Notes: generated by a model from the sequence alone, not told the origin. A DNA stretch of 64,000 nucleotides from Nostoc sphaeroides (GCF_003443655.1 NZ_CP031941.1:5020501-5084500), one strand, 5' to 3'. Numbered from the stretch's first letter, positions 33,901 to 42,715 are shown. Numbers and translations are program-made.

Positions 33901-34091
33901 TTAAGATATAGCCCAATATTGTAAACGCAAATTAGGAACTTTCTCAAAATTTTTGCGTTTGCAGGATACTAAAATACCATTTATTGATAGCGTAATTGCT
34001 GCAATGCATAAATCTTGAGTACCAATGCAGATTCTTTGAGGAATCAAGTCTTCGTAATAATTAATAGCATACTCCCCAAAGGTGATGAATT
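33901..34091 (-). pseudogene. C-terminal remnant of a VapC-type PIN-domain toxin gene
   Basis: The minus strand reads FGEYAINYYEDLIPQRICIG, TQDLCIAAITLSINGILVSC, KRKNFEKVPNLRLQYWAIS and then TAA at 33903-33901. IGTQDL.IAAI.LS..GILV..KR.NFEKVPNLRL..W is the conserved C-terminal half of VapC PIN-domain RNases, including the last acidic-site Asp. An in-frame stop cuts the sequence near 34092, and no N-terminal half or VapB antitoxin is seen. It abuts the IS200/IS605-like relic. Confidence 0.65.
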
Positions 34092-34474
34092 ATCACAATA
34101 ATGCAACACAGGCTCTATGCATAAGCCTGGTATTCTCCAATGCATAAAACTGAGCAATTTAACGTATTTAATTAAATTTTTTTATTTTTTATTTATATAA
34201 GGATATCTAAGTTTTCCCAGCTTAGATATCCAATAGCAACATAACCTAGAGTACTATAGACTATTAACTATACATTTCATTGTATTTCTAATTTTGATTT
34301 TTAAACTATTTCTTTAGGTAGTTTTTACATTCATCCTTAAGTATGATGAAACCTATATAAATTAACTGAAATTTTGAAAGCAAATGCGTCAAAGACAAAT
34401 GATTTGTAGTGGCGCATATATGTGCGTTTATAAATTTAGCAGGTGCGTTACACTACGTTAACGCACCCTACTTT
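34092..34474. other. AT-rich intergenic region
   Basis: No gene found. Near 34440-34470 there is a small GGTGCGTTACACTACGTTAA/CGCACCCTAC palindromic repeat, of the same family as the larger one at 46698-46910. Confidence 0.4.
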
Positions 34475-36124
34475 CTAAGACAATTTAGCAACGCTAGACT
34501 TTTCTAAATTCGCTACTAATTTCACTCCAAATTCTTCCTCAAATACTCCTTTTTTATAATCTAAGCTCCAAAGTTCTAAAGCACAATCATCATCAGGTTG
34601 AGATGGAAAAATCAGCAAGTTTACCTGCTGAAATTGTGGATAATACTCACATTGGACTTGCGCGATCGCACCAATTTGTCGTCTATCTAATGCCACTGCC
34701 AATCTTAAAATTGCGCTCAATTGACTGACCATTTGTCGCTGGTGTTTAGTCAGCAACATCTGGGAATTTTCATGTTTTTTCTTAGGCGGCGATTTGCGAT
34801 GATAACGCGCTAAATTGGCTATGATTTCAATCTCGGTTTCTGTATAACCAAGTAATTCACCATTGCGAATTAGATAGTAAGAGTGCTTGTGATGAGACGA
34901 ATGGCTAACATAATGACCGCAATTGTGTAATATTGCAGCCGCCCACAATAGTTGTCGCTCGTCAAATCCCCAGTGGTGTAACGTACCTTGAGTTTGGTCA
35001 AATAAACTCAAGGCATTTTTTGCCACGCGATCGCTATATTCTAAATTGACGTGGTATTTATTAGCGATTTTTAAAACATTACGTTCCCGAACTGAACTTT
35101 GGTAGCGCAGCTTATCTTCAATTAAACCGTGGGCTAACATCCAGTCTACGATTACGCCTTCCCGCAAAGAACGCTCACAGACTGTGACCGATTCCCTACC
35201 TAAAAGCGTCATTGCTTCCTGTAATATTACTGCACCAGCGAGTATAACTTCAGCCCGCTTCTCTGGCATACCTGGAATCGCAGCCCTTTCTGAGTAACTC
35301 AGTTTCCGCAAGCGATTTACCAACTCTTGCAAGTCTTTAAGACTTAACTGGTAGCCATTGAGAGTTGAAGGAATAACACCCGACTTTTCTCGTGCATCAA
35401 TCATCGCCAGGGTTTCAATTGTGCCAGATGTACCTACCAAACGCGGAGATTCCCCAAACTCTAAGTTTGCTAGTATCTCATCCACAGAACGTTCTAACAT
35501 CCCGCGTGCATAAGCTTGCAGGTGTTGAAACTCGGTGTTGCTGATGGGATCGGTGGTGATTAACTCGCTAGTGAGTCGCACTGCACCAACTTTGGTACTG
35601 GTGAGAGTCCGTGCTTGGTGACTATCGCCCAAAATTAACTCTGTGGAACCACCGCCAATATCAATAATGGTATGGGGCTGGTTGTTAAATTCCATCCCCG
35701 ACAGCACACCAAGGTAGATTCGTCGCGCTTCTTCTTGACCTGAAATCAAGTCAACGCTTAAACCCAACTCGGTTTTTACTCTATGCAAAAAATCTTTACC
35801 ATTGGGGGCTTCTCGCACAGCGCTAGTTGCCACAGCAATGATTGTTTCAGCATTGATAGTTTTGGCAACTTCTTGGAAGCGTCCTAAAGCCGCGATCGCC
35901 TTTTCAATTATCTCTGGTTTGAGTTCCCCAGTCAAAAGATTGCGATCGCCTAGTCTTACAGTTTCTTTTTCTCTAGCGATAATGCTGAAAGCTGGTAGTG
36001 TGGGATCAATCTTAACTACTACCATGTGTAGAGAATTTGTTCCCAGGTCAATGGCAGCAATAATCCGATGTTGCTTAGGTGGTTGAGTTGGAACACTCTC
36101 CCAGCTAGAAACTAAATTCAGCAT
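34475..36124 (-). CDS. ppx: Exopolyphosphatase / Ppx-GppA family
   Basis: A 549-residue phosphatase that degrades polyphosphate (and possibly pppGpp). The N-terminal actin-like ATPase fold is clear: AAIDLGTNSLHMVVVKIDPT near residues 23-42, ISGQEEARRIYLGVLSGM near 146-163, and IDIGGGSTELILGD near 172-185. The C-terminal half is HD-like and helical with AAAILHNCGHYVSHSSHHKH near 395-415, as in longer Ppx proteins. Length agrees with cyanobacterial Ppx (~530-550). It is divergent from the prenyltransferase gene, 433 bases apart. Confidence 0.9.
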   Translation of the reverse strand: MLNLVSSWESVPTQPPKQHRIIAAIDLGTNSLHMVVVKIDPTLPAFSIIAREKETVRLGDRNLLTGELKPEIIEKAIAALGRFQEVAKTINAETIIAVATSAVREAPNGKDFLHRVKTELGLSVDLISGQEEARRIYLGVLSGMEFNNQPHTIIDIGGGSTELILGDSHQARTLTSTKVGAVRLTSELITTDPISNTEFQHLQAYARGMLERSVDEILANLEFGESPRLVGTSGTIETLAMIDAREKSGVIPSTLNGYQLSLKDLQELVNRLRKLSYSERAAIPGMPEKRAEVILAGAVILQEAMTLLGRESVTVCERSLREGVIVDWMLAHGLIEDKLRYQSSVRERNVLKIANKYHVNLEYSDRVAKNALSLFDQTQGTLHHWGFDERQLLWAAAILHNCGHYVSHSSHHKHSYYLIRNGELLGYTETEIEIIANLARYHRKSPPKKKHENSQMLLTKHQRQMVSQLSAILRLAVALDRRQIGAIAQVQCEYYPQFQQVNLLIFPSQPDDDCALELWSLDYKKGVFEEEFGVKLVANLEKSSVAKLS

Positions 36125-36557
36125 CTAGTTTTCTCTCTTTATAAGAAATGATGGCAAACGGTGATATGTCGGGGTAGCTGACACTGATATTTGTTGCAAC
36201 ACACTTGCTCAGATTGAGTGCTGAGTAAATTAAAAAGTACTCAGCATTTGCAACTCAGTTTGATCGAGGGTAACTGAGCTAAGTATATTCGCCCTACTGC
36301 TTCTAACCGCACTGACTATTTAAAGATATTTTAAAGTTGCCACTTGAGGTTATGCTTTTACAAATAACAAATAACGTTATTCTATTAATGTAAAGATGTG
36401 TGAATTAGGGAATAGGCTTGCCGTGACTTATACTGAGCGCAGTCGAAGTAGCGTAGCCGAACGGGAATAGCAACTAGAGAAAACTTTAAATATACAATGC
36501 CCTCTCCCCACTCCCCATCCCCTACTCCCCACTCCCCACTCCCCACTCCCCACTCCT
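36125..36557. other. Divergent intergenic region with low-complexity C-rich tract
   Basis: Holds the promoters of ppx (-) and ubiA-type (+) genes, a copy of the ACTGAGCGCAGTCGAAGTA repeat (~36430), and a CCCCACTCCCCACTCC low-complexity tract (36500-36555) that comes within a few bases of the ubiA-type start codon. Confidence 0.5.
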
Positions 36558-37439
36558 ATGTTAAGGACGCCAGAACTCCCCCAGCAACCAGTTTGGCTTG
36601 TAATTGTCCGGCTTTTGCGCTGGCATAAACCAGAAGGGCGGTTAATTTTAATGATTCCTGCCCTTTGGGCTGTTTTTTTAGCAGCTTCTGGGAAACCGCC
36701 TTTACCTCTGGTTGGTGTGATTATATTAGGTACTCTAGCCACGAGTGCAGCCGGATGTGTTGTCAATGATTTGTGGGATCGGGATATTGATCCAGAAGTA
36801 GAGAGAACACGCGATCGCCCCCTTGCATCTCGCGCCTTGTCTGTGAAAGTTGGAATTGTAGTTGCGATCGTCTCGCTAGTATGTGCAGCTATCCTGGCAT
36901 TTTATCTTAACCCCCTGAGTTTCTGGTTATGCGTGGCAGCAGTGCCCGTAATTTTGCTTTATCCAGGTGCAAAGCGGGTGTTTCCTGTGCCGCAACTGGT
37001 GCTTTCTATCGCTTGGGGTTTCGCCGTGTTGATTAGCTGGAGTGCAGTCACACAAAGCATCTCCCAACCAACTTGGTTACTTTGGGGCGCGACTGTATTG
37101 TGGACATTGGGATTTGATACAGTTTACGCCATGAGCGACAAGGAAGACGATCGCCGCATTGGGATTAATTCTAGCGCTCTATTTTTTGGGAATTATGCCC
37201 CTGTAGCTATTGGAATTTTCTTTGCTGGCACAATCTTGTTATTGGCTTGGTTAGGTGTACTCATACATCTGCACTTAGCCTTCTGGATTAGCCTTGCAGT
37301 TGCTACTATTGGATGGGTTTGGCAGTCTTGGCGATTAAGAGGGCGAAACTTACCTAATCCTGTTTATGGTGAGATGTTCCGGCAAAACGTGTGGATTGGT
37401 TTTATTTTACTTGCTGGGATGATTGCTGGCTCATTTTAA
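36558..37439 (+). CDS. UbiA-family 4-hydroxybenzoate polyprenyltransferase (plastoquinone pathway)
   Basis: A 293-residue membrane prenyltransferase with about eight helices. The two Asp-rich motifs are intact: NDLWDRDID (about residues 70-78) and DKEDDRRIG (about 194-202), which bind the Mg-prenyl pyrophosphate. The early LLRWHKPEGRLILMIPALWA segment is typical of the UbiA enzymes of cyanobacteria (Slr0926-type), which attach the solanesyl tail to 4-hydroxybenzoate in plastoquinone synthesis. It is divergent from ppx. ATG 36558 follows a C-rich tract with no visible Shine-Dalgarno sequence. Confidence 0.88.
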   Translation: MLRTPELPQQPVWLVIVRLLRWHKPEGRLILMIPALWAVFLAASGKPPLPLVGVIILGTLATSAAGCVVNDLWDRDIDPEVERTRDRPLASRALSVKVGIVVAIVSLVCAAILAFYLNPLSFWLCVAAVPVILLYPGAKRVFPVPQLVLSIAWGFAVLISWSAVTQSISQPTWLLWGATVLWTLGFDTVYAMSDKEDDRRIGINSSALFFGNYAPVAIGIFFAGTILLLAWLGVLIHLHLAFWISLAVATIGWVWQSWRLRGRNLPNPVYGEMFRQNVWIGFILLAGMIAGSF

Positions 37440-37450
37440 AAAAATATTTT

Positions 37451-38230
37451 ATGAGTTTTTGTATGCGTACATTCTTTGATTGGTTTATTCCCTTATTTCA
37501 GTATCTACGTACTTGCACAGCAATAGGTCTGCTACTTTTGGTTGTTACCTGGTCATTTCCTGCACAAGCTGCTAGCCGCATTGATCCGCAATTAGAACAG
37601 CAAGTGTTACAAATTATCCGCGAACATCCAGAGGCAATTATCGAATCTGTTCAAACTTATCAACAGCAACAACAACAGAAAGTCAAACAAACACAGGAAG
37701 CATTTTTGCAGGATTTAAAGACGAATCCTCAAAAAGTGATTGGTGAGTCTCCCAGCACAGGTTCAATTAAATCAAAAACTGTGCTAATAGAATTTTCCGA
37801 TTTTCAATGTCCCTACTGTGCTGAGGCGCATAAAAAATTGAAAGAATTGTTAGCAAAGTATCCTGATAAACTAAGATTAGTTTACAAGAATTTACCCCTG
37901 AGTTCAATTCATGCTGAAGCATTGCCAGCTGCAACAGCAGCTTGGGCGGCATATCAGCAGGGCAAATTTTGGGAATATCATGATGCGCTATTTACTAATC
38001 AAAAGCAACTAGGTAAGGCGTTATATTTAGATATTGCTAAAAATCTGAAGCTAGATTTGGGTAAATTTAAACGCGACCTTAATCTTGCTACTCCCGCAAT
38101 TACAAAAGATATTCAACTAGCTGAAAAATTGGCTGTTTCTGGCACACCTTTTTTTGTAATTAATAGTCCAACTTTTTCAGGAGTGGTGCAGCTAGCAGAT
38201 ATCGAAAGTATATTGACTAGTCCTAAGTAA
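37451..38230 (+). CDS. DsbA-like thioredoxin-fold secreted protein
   Basis: About 259 residues. An N-terminal signal/anchor segment (CTAIGLLLLVVTWSFPAQAA) is followed by a helical stretch (EQQVLQIIREHPEAIIESVQ, with QQQQQQ) and a thioredoxin-fold domain with the redox motif CPYC in IEFSDFQCPYCAEAHKKLKE and the cis-Pro loop in AVSGTPFFVINSPTF. It is a periplasmic/lumenal disulfide oxidoreductase of the BdbD/Com1-like group. The open frame extends upstream into the end of the ubiA-type gene, but ATG 37451 (or 37463) just after that stop is the sensible start. It is probably co-transcribed with the prenyltransferase gene. Confidence 0.85.
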   Translation: MSFCMRTFFDWFIPLFQYLRTCTAIGLLLLVVTWSFPAQAASRIDPQLEQQVLQIIREHPEAIIESVQTYQQQQQQKVKQTQEAFLQDLKTNPQKVIGESPSTGSIKSKTVLIEFSDFQCPYCAEAHKKLKELLAKYPDKLRLVYKNLPLSSIHAEALPAATAAWAAYQQGKFWEYHDALFTNQKQLGKALYLDIAKNLKLDLGKFKRDLNLATPAITKDIQLAEKLAVSGTPFFVINSPTFSGVVQLADIESILTSPK

Positions 38231-38293
38231 ATTAGTGTGTTTGAAAATAGCCATCTCACTGTTTCAGTAGCTAGGCGTAAATAAATTCAAGTT

Positions 38294-38362
38294 TGTAGTA
38301 AGGACTTTAGTCCTGATAAACCTTGCTATGAGCGATGAATCGCTCACTACGAACTAGGATTT
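38294..38362. repeat. Dispersed hairpin repeat, GTTYGTAGTGAG family, copy 1
   Basis: GTTTGTAGTAAGGACTTTAG through GAGCGATGAATCGCTCACTA to CGAAC: two nested small hairpins (AAGGACTTTAGTCCT and GAGCGATGAATCGCTC) within GTTYGTAGT-type terminal inverted repeats. It is nearly identical, in reverse orientation, to 41585-41655, and related to 50622-50678. Confidence 0.8.
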
Positions 38363-38458
38363 TATTGTATCAACTTAAAAATGCTTGCTCTAGTTCCCTC
38401 CTTTTTAAGGAGGGTTAGGGAGGATCAAGTCTTAACTCAAGCCTATTACTTTATAAAT

Positions 38459-38594
38459 CAATACGCTTGGCTTTGTGGAAAATTGTAGGTTGGGTTAAGC
38501 AAAGCGCAACCCAACAAAGTCCCGAAATGTTGGGTTTTGTTCCTCAACCCAACCTACACATTTCAAGGTTTTTGGCGCTAACACAAGCCTATTA
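38459..38594. mobile_element. 136-bp MITE, copy 2, inserted at the 3' end of the thioesterase gene
   Basis: Same length as the element at 23381-23516, with the same interior (GAAAATTGTAGGTTGGGTT... and ...AACCCAACCTACA, TTTCAAGGTTTTTGGC). Ends CAATACGCTTGGC and, reversed, TAATAGGCTTGTG. Flanks CTTTATAAAT (38449-38458) and ATTTATAAAT (38595-38604) form a 10-bp target duplication with one mismatch. The right-hand copy contains the stop codon of the thioesterase gene. Confidence 0.82.
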
Positions 38595-38596
38595 AT

Positions 38597-39046
38597 TTAT
38601 AAATAGTCTTTCAAATTCCCTTTTTGATCTTCTAAATATTTCTTCTGTAATCCCTCTGGAATGGGAATAGGACGACTATTTTCTAAACTGACAAAAGCGC
38701 CCTTCTGGGTAGCCACTGCTGCTAACTCATTGTTAGATACAATTTCAGCTTGTACAGTCCACTTCAAGCGTCCTAAATTACTCAGCCATAAACGTCCAAT
38801 TACTTGATCAATAATCTTTATCGGACGTTTATATTCAATTTCAGTTCCAGCTAAAACAGGCGCATATCCTTGCTCAATTTGTTGATTTAGTTGCCAGTGT
38901 TCATCTAAAAACTTTAAACGTAAATCCTCTAGCCATCTAATATACACAATATTGCTCACGATTCCCATAAAATCAATGTCGTATGTTTTTACAGGAATTT
39001 TTAATACTACTTCTAATGGTCTGTGCAAACTGTTATTTACTAGCAT
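38597..39046 (-). CDS. Hotdog-fold acyl-CoA thioesterase (4HBT family)
   Basis: A 149-residue cytosolic thioesterase. Seen: YDIDFMGIVSNIVYIRWLED (residues ~23-42), the 4HBT active-site/helix segment with catalytic Asp in the YDIDFMG turn, and EIEYKRPIKIIDQVIGRLWL. It hydrolyses an acyl-CoA or related thioester; in photosynthetic organisms the class includes DHNA-CoA thioesterases, but this is not specific. The stop codon lies in the target-site duplication of the adjacent MITE. It lies downstream of the tautomerase gene on the same strand, 111 bases away. Confidence 0.82.
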   Translation of the reverse strand: MLVNNSLHRPLEVVLKIPVKTYDIDFMGIVSNIVYIRWLEDLRLKFLDEHWQLNQQIEQGYAPVLAGTEIEYKRPIKIIDQVIGRLWLSNLGRLKWTVQAEIVSNNELAAVATQKGAFVSLENSRPIPIPEGLQKKYLEDQKGNLKDYL

Positions 39047-39157
39047 TATTTCCCTTGATATTTTAAAACCGAGCGGTCTGTAAAATTCTAAAAAATTTTA
39101 CTCTTTTCAAGTATGAGTAATTATTAATTGCCTAATAACCCATTACCTATAACAATT

Positions 39158-39547
39158 TCAAACTTCTACTTTGTAGTTTAAGGTTAACTCGTCGCCAGGT
39201 AAACCTCTAATACCCCAGCTAGATTTGGGCGTTTCAAAAATTGTGATTTCAATATCGTATATAGGAATATTTAATTTTTCATTGATATTTTTAATTAGCA
39301 AGCGAATCAACTCTTTTTTTGTTTCCACTGTTCGTCCCTCAAACATACTAATTTCCATAACCAGATAATTGTTTGTTCTATCAGATGGATAGTAAAAATC
39401 TGATTTATCCAGTGGGAAAAATCGGTGAAATCTTTTTTCAGGGGTAATCTGTAAAACCTCTATGAGGGAGGTATGGATTACATCTGATAGCTCTGCTTTA
39501 ATAGGATTTAATTTGTCAGCTAAAGAATATACCTTGATTTGTACCAT
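39158..39547 (-). CDS. Tautomerase-superfamily protein
   Basis: A 129-residue protein of the tautomerase/MIF superfamily: KRFHRFFPLDKSDFYYP, YLVMEISMFEGRTVETKKEL and ITIFETPKSSWGIRGLPGDE are hallmarks of the ~130-residue 'tautomerase family protein' group. The residue after the initiator Met is Val, not the catalytic Pro-1 of 4-oxalocrotonate tautomerases; this subgroup often lacks it, so the activity is uncertain. It starts 4 bases after the TetR gene's stop, so they form an operon, and the repressor probably controls it. Confidence 0.82.
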   Translation of the reverse strand: MVQIKVYSLADKLNPIKAELSDVIHTSLIEVLQITPEKRFHRFFPLDKSDFYYPSDRTNNYLVMEISMFEGRTVETKKELIRLLIKNINEKLNIPIYDIEITIFETPKSSWGIRGLPGDELTLNYKVEV

Positions 39548-39551
39548 ACAT

Positions 39552-40139
39552 TTAAAGGTGAGTTTCCAAATATTGATTCAGGTGATTAATTACCCTATGG
39601 ATATGAATTGAATCTCCATAAAGCTTGCTCATCATTACTGCTCCTTCCACTGTTGCAATTATGATGGTAGCGATTTCATCAGCATTCACTTCAGGGCGAA
39701 TTTCACCCTTGGCAATTCCCGTTTCAATAATTCGACGAATCAGATGCAGCCAAGAATTCATCGCCTGTTGAGCGCGTTCTCGTAACGCCGGATGAGCATC
39801 ATCACTTTCCACAGCAGTATTCAGCAGTGGACACCCTCCCTTGATAGGTGGATTTTCTGCAAAGCTACTAAATACGCCAATGATTGCTTGCAGGCGTTCT
39901 ACTGCGTGGCGTTTGCTTCGTAATGCAAATCTAGTATGCTGATGGATGCGAGCGATCGCAAAGTCAAAAGCCTGTAGCGCCAGATCATCTTTGCTTTGGA
40001 AGTGATTGTAAATTCCTCCTTTCTGCAATCCCGTAACACGCATGATGTCTGACATCGATGAGCCTGCATACCCCTGTTGGTTAAACAGTTCGGCTGCTTG
40101 GTGGAGAATTCTGGTTTTTGTTTCTTCGCCTTTAGACAT
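39552..40139 (-). CDS. TetR/AcrR-family transcriptional regulator
   Basis: A 195-residue repressor. N-terminal helix-turn-helix: TRILHQAAELFNQQGYAGSS followed by MSDIMRVTGLQKGGIYNHFQ and SKDDLALQAF, textbook TetR. The C-terminal ligand domain has a GGCPLLNTAVESDD motif seen in the YxaF/LmrA- and NemR-like subgroup that responds to electrophiles. It is the first gene of an operon with the tautomerase gene. Candidate operator-like sequences lie upstream of this operon (40224) and upstream of the thioesterase gene (39068). Confidence 0.9.
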   Translation of the reverse strand: MSKGEETKTRILHQAAELFNQQGYAGSSMSDIMRVTGLQKGGIYNHFQSKDDLALQAFDFAIARIHQHTRFALRSKRHAVERLQAIIGVFSSFAENPPIKGGCPLLNTAVESDDAHPALRERAQQAMNSWLHLIRRIIETGIAKGEIRPEVNADEIATIIIATVEGAVMMSKLYGDSIHIHRVINHLNQYLETHL

Positions 40140-40223
40140 TACAGCGATTTTTAGATGAATGGACTATGGGGAGTAGGGAGTAAAGTAATTTATTGAATTG
40201 AAAATTGCTGTAAATAAAATATT

Positions 40224-40237
40224 ACCGACCGAATGGT
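40224..40237. promoter_or_regulatory. Candidate TetR operator upstream of the tetR-tautomerase operon
   Basis: ACCGACCGAATGGT is an imperfect palindrome (ACC...GGT) in an AT-rich background, 85 bases upstream of the regulator's start. A related ACCGAGCGGTCT lies at 39068-39079, just upstream of the thioesterase gene. CG-containing short palindromes with A/T flanks are typical TetR-family sites. This is a guess from position and symmetry. Confidence 0.3.
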
Positions 40238-40722
40238 TTTTTTAAAATAGCGCGAGAAATGCTTTAAAGTCAAGTATTTTTCAGCGCTGAGTTCTTAACT
40301 AGGCATTGGGCATTATTATTCTCCCCCTACCTCCCCTGCTCCCCCTGCTCCCCATTCCCCATTCCCTATGCTGAAATAGTTAAAATCTGCTCGAATAACT
40401 GAGAATTAACATCTTTATCCAGATAATTTAGCGAGATACAACGCAAATACGCTGGACGTTTGCTCATATTTACAAGTAAAATACGGTAAGTGCATCGCCT
40501 TACCGGTTTTTACATGTAAAACCACAGACAAACCAGTTAGAAGTTGAGTTTAGCAGAGCAACTGACTCATAAGCAGTTATCACAGTCTGTTTCAGCTTGG
40601 TGTATCTGGTTTTCTCTGTCCATCTGTCGCAATCATTTTTCAAATTGGTTTCACTTAATAGAAGTGGGAGACTCAACAGGACTTTGATAACTAATAACTG
40701 ATTGTTGAAACCCCCAAAAAGT
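40238..40722. other. Intergenic region with low-complexity tract
   Basis: Contains a CCCCCTACCTCCCCTGCTCC low-complexity tract (~40320-40370) and upstream sequence of the TSUP gene. A TACATGTAAAAcc/GGTTTTTACATGT half-palindrome near 40500-40520 could be a regulatory site. No gene is supported. Confidence 0.4.
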
Positions 40723-41520
40723 ATGGAATATTTATTACTACCGTTCTTAAGCTTTTTTGTTGGCATTATCGTTGGTTTGACGGGAATTGGCGGAGCCTCT
40801 CTCATCACCCCAATGTTAATTTTTGTCTTTCAGGTTCCGCCTTCTATCGCTGTGAGTTCTGATGTTGTGGCTGCCACATTGATGAAGATTGTTGGTAGCG
40901 TCAAGCATTGGGAACAGAAAACCCTTGACACAGAAGTTGTCAAATGGCTGGCATTCGGGAGTGTTCCAGGCTCACTGTTCGGCGTGGGGATTTTGCACTT
41001 CATTAAACGTACAGGTGAGTATAACCTGGATAACATCTTGCTCCGTTTGCTTGGTGTGATGATTTTGCTAGTCACAGTATTAGCACTGGTGCAATTGTTG
41101 CTATTAACTTTTTTCCCCAAATTTAATTTACCCGAACTGCCAAAATTAGACTTAGAAACTAACTTTGGTCGCTTTGTGACAATCACTTTAGGAGCAATTT
41201 TAGGCTGTTTGGTTGGTCTAACTAGCGTCTCTTCAGGTTCAATGTTTGCCCTGGTACTGATTGGGTTTTTCCGGCTTGATGCACGCAAGTTAGTGGGTAC
41301 AGATATTTCACACGCAGCAATTTTACTGCTGTTTACAGCCCTCGGTCATCTCAGCCTGGGAACAGTTGATTGGAGTTTGGTAATACCTATATGGCTAGGC
41401 TCTGTTCCAGGGGTGTTAGTAGGCGCTAAAATCTGCCAGGTAGCTCCGCAACGCCCACTAAGGTTTATCATTTATACTATTTTGATGATGGTAAGTTGGA
41501 AATTAGTTCATCAGGTTTGA
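40723..41520 (+). CDS. TSUP-family (TauE/SafE) membrane transporter
   Basis: About 265 residues with eight predicted membrane segments. The TSUP motifs are in both halves: GIIVGLTGIGGASLITPMLI near the N-terminus and LGCLVGLTSVSSGSMFALVL in the second half. ATG 40723 is preferred over an upstream TTG because the hydrophobic N-terminus follows directly. It differs clearly in sequence from the TSUP proteins at 19728 and 55504. Substrate unknown; the family exports sulfite and organosulfonates. Confidence 0.85.
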   Translation: MEYLLLPFLSFFVGIIVGLTGIGGASLITPMLIFVFQVPPSIAVSSDVVAATLMKIVGSVKHWEQKTLDTEVVKWLAFGSVPGSLFGVGILHFIKRTGEYNLDNILLRLLGVMILLVTVLALVQLLLLTFFPKFNLPELPKLDLETNFGRFVTITLGAILGCLVGLTSVSSGSMFALVLIGFFRLDARKLVGTDISHAAILLLFTALGHLSLGTVDWSLVIPIWLGSVPGVLVGAKICQVAPQRPLRFIIYTILMMVSWKLVHQV

Positions 41521-41584
41521 CAAGACTCGCTAATAGAGTTTGGTTGTAAGTAGGCAGGCATAATTAAACATAAAATAAAATCCT

Positions 41585-41655
41585 AGTTCGTAGTGAGCGA
41601 TTCATCGCTCAAAACAAGGATTATCAGGACTAAAGTCCTTACTACAAACTTTAAT
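41585..41655. repeat. Dispersed hairpin repeat, GTTYGTAGTGAG family, copy 2
   Basis: Reverse orientation of 38294-38362: GTTCGTAGTGAGCGATTCAT at one end and AAGTCCTTACTACAAAC at the other. The similarity extends beyond the terminal repeats into the flanks (AATAAATT...TTTACGCC), which suggests a larger, ~100-bp mobile unit. Confidence 0.8.
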
Positions 41656-41752
41656 TTATTTACGCCGAGCTACTTAAAAGTTTTTCTCCTTAATTTCAGA
41701 TTGGGGTTTTCATCGTTCAATCTCAAATCCAGCATTCAAAATCCAACGTTGA

Positions 41753-42415
41753 TTAACTTCTCACCCAAGGTAGTAGAGTGAATGTACCTCGCTCATACAT
41801 AATGAACAGACCCAAGCCAATTAACACAAAAGGTACGACAGCTTGACCGTAGCGACTTAAAATATCAGCAATGGTAGGTTGACGGCTTAAAAAATAAGCG
41901 ATCGCACACCAAACCCCTACCATGACAAAAAATATACTTAGAATTACTCCCAAGCTGGCAAGATCATGACCAGCAAACAAGGGGATATATATACTAATAT
42001 TGTCACCACCATTAGCGATCGTTACTGCCGCTACTTTATAGGTTTGGGGGTGCAAAACACTCAAAATAAAAGACAATACGGGATTAGTAGGTGTGGACTG
42101 GCTAAAATCCCTGTTGACTGTCTGAACTGTTGTAGTTTCTTCTTCTCTGTATACTAAGTGGTGAATACCAATTGCTATTGGTAGCAGTCCTAGCAATCCT
42201 ATCCATTCTCGCTGTACGACTAAGCCACCAAAAAATCCTGGTAAGCTAGCGATGATAATGGCTGCAAAACCCACATATTGACCAAGTATGATATGCCGTC
42301 GCCGAAAATTACCATCTACTTGTGAAAAAAATATTAACAATATAATGATGTCATCTATGTTAGTGGCGATGAAGGCAATTATCCCTTCACTGAAGGCTGT
42401 TCCTAGCTTACTCAT
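41753..42415 (-). CDS. CadD-family cadmium/cation resistance transporter
   Basis: A 220-residue membrane protein of the CadD family (LysE superfamily relatives): GIIAFIATNIDDIIILLIFF at the N-terminus, FRRRHIILGQYVGFAAIIIA, and TYKVAAVTIANGGDNISIYI in the middle, plus a C-terminal FVLIGLGLFIMYE segment. The N-I-D-D and G-G-D-N acidic motifs lie in membrane helices and presumably bind cation. It is a paralogue of the gene at 45904, about 3.5 kb away on the other strand. Confidence 0.85.
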   Translation of the reverse strand: MSKLGTAFSEGIIAFIATNIDDIIILLIFFSQVDGNFRRRHIILGQYVGFAAIIIASLPGFFGGLVVQREWIGLLGLLPIAIGIHHLVYREEETTTVQTVNRDFSQSTPTNPVLSFILSVLHPQTYKVAAVTIANGGDNISIYIPLFAGHDLASLGVILSIFFVMVGVWCAIAYFLSRQPTIADILSRYGQAVVPFVLIGLGLFIMYERGTFTLLPWVRS

Positions 42416-42459
42416 CCTGGATTTTTATAACCTACGATTTACCACCATACCAATTAAAT

Positions 42460-42492
42460 AATTCGTAATTCGTAATTCGTAATTCGTAATTA
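42460..42492. repeat. AATTCGT tandem heptamers
   Basis: Four and a half head-to-tail copies. The same heptamer recurs at 53817-53848 just after purE, and single or double copies occur near 43368 and 43385. Confidence 0.9.
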
Positions 42493-42715
42493 AGTTTTGT
42501 GACGGGGATTTAGACCCCGACCCAAAACTTGCAACAAACAGATTGTTGGGGTATTAAACCCTATCCTTCATTCCGTGAAATCCTTAAATCAGTTAAATCA
42601 GTGATAAACCTTTCTGACTTTTCACGTCATATCGAAAAGCTCACGCAAAACCTAACCTCTTAACCTCATTCCCAACGCGAGAAGGGGAAAAATTCAAAGT
42701 CTCTCTCCTTTTAGA

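Noticed and set aside
39158-39547. Calling the tautomerase a 4-oxalocrotonate tautomerase
   Set aside because: The catalytic N-terminal proline is replaced by valine, so only the superfamily name is justified.
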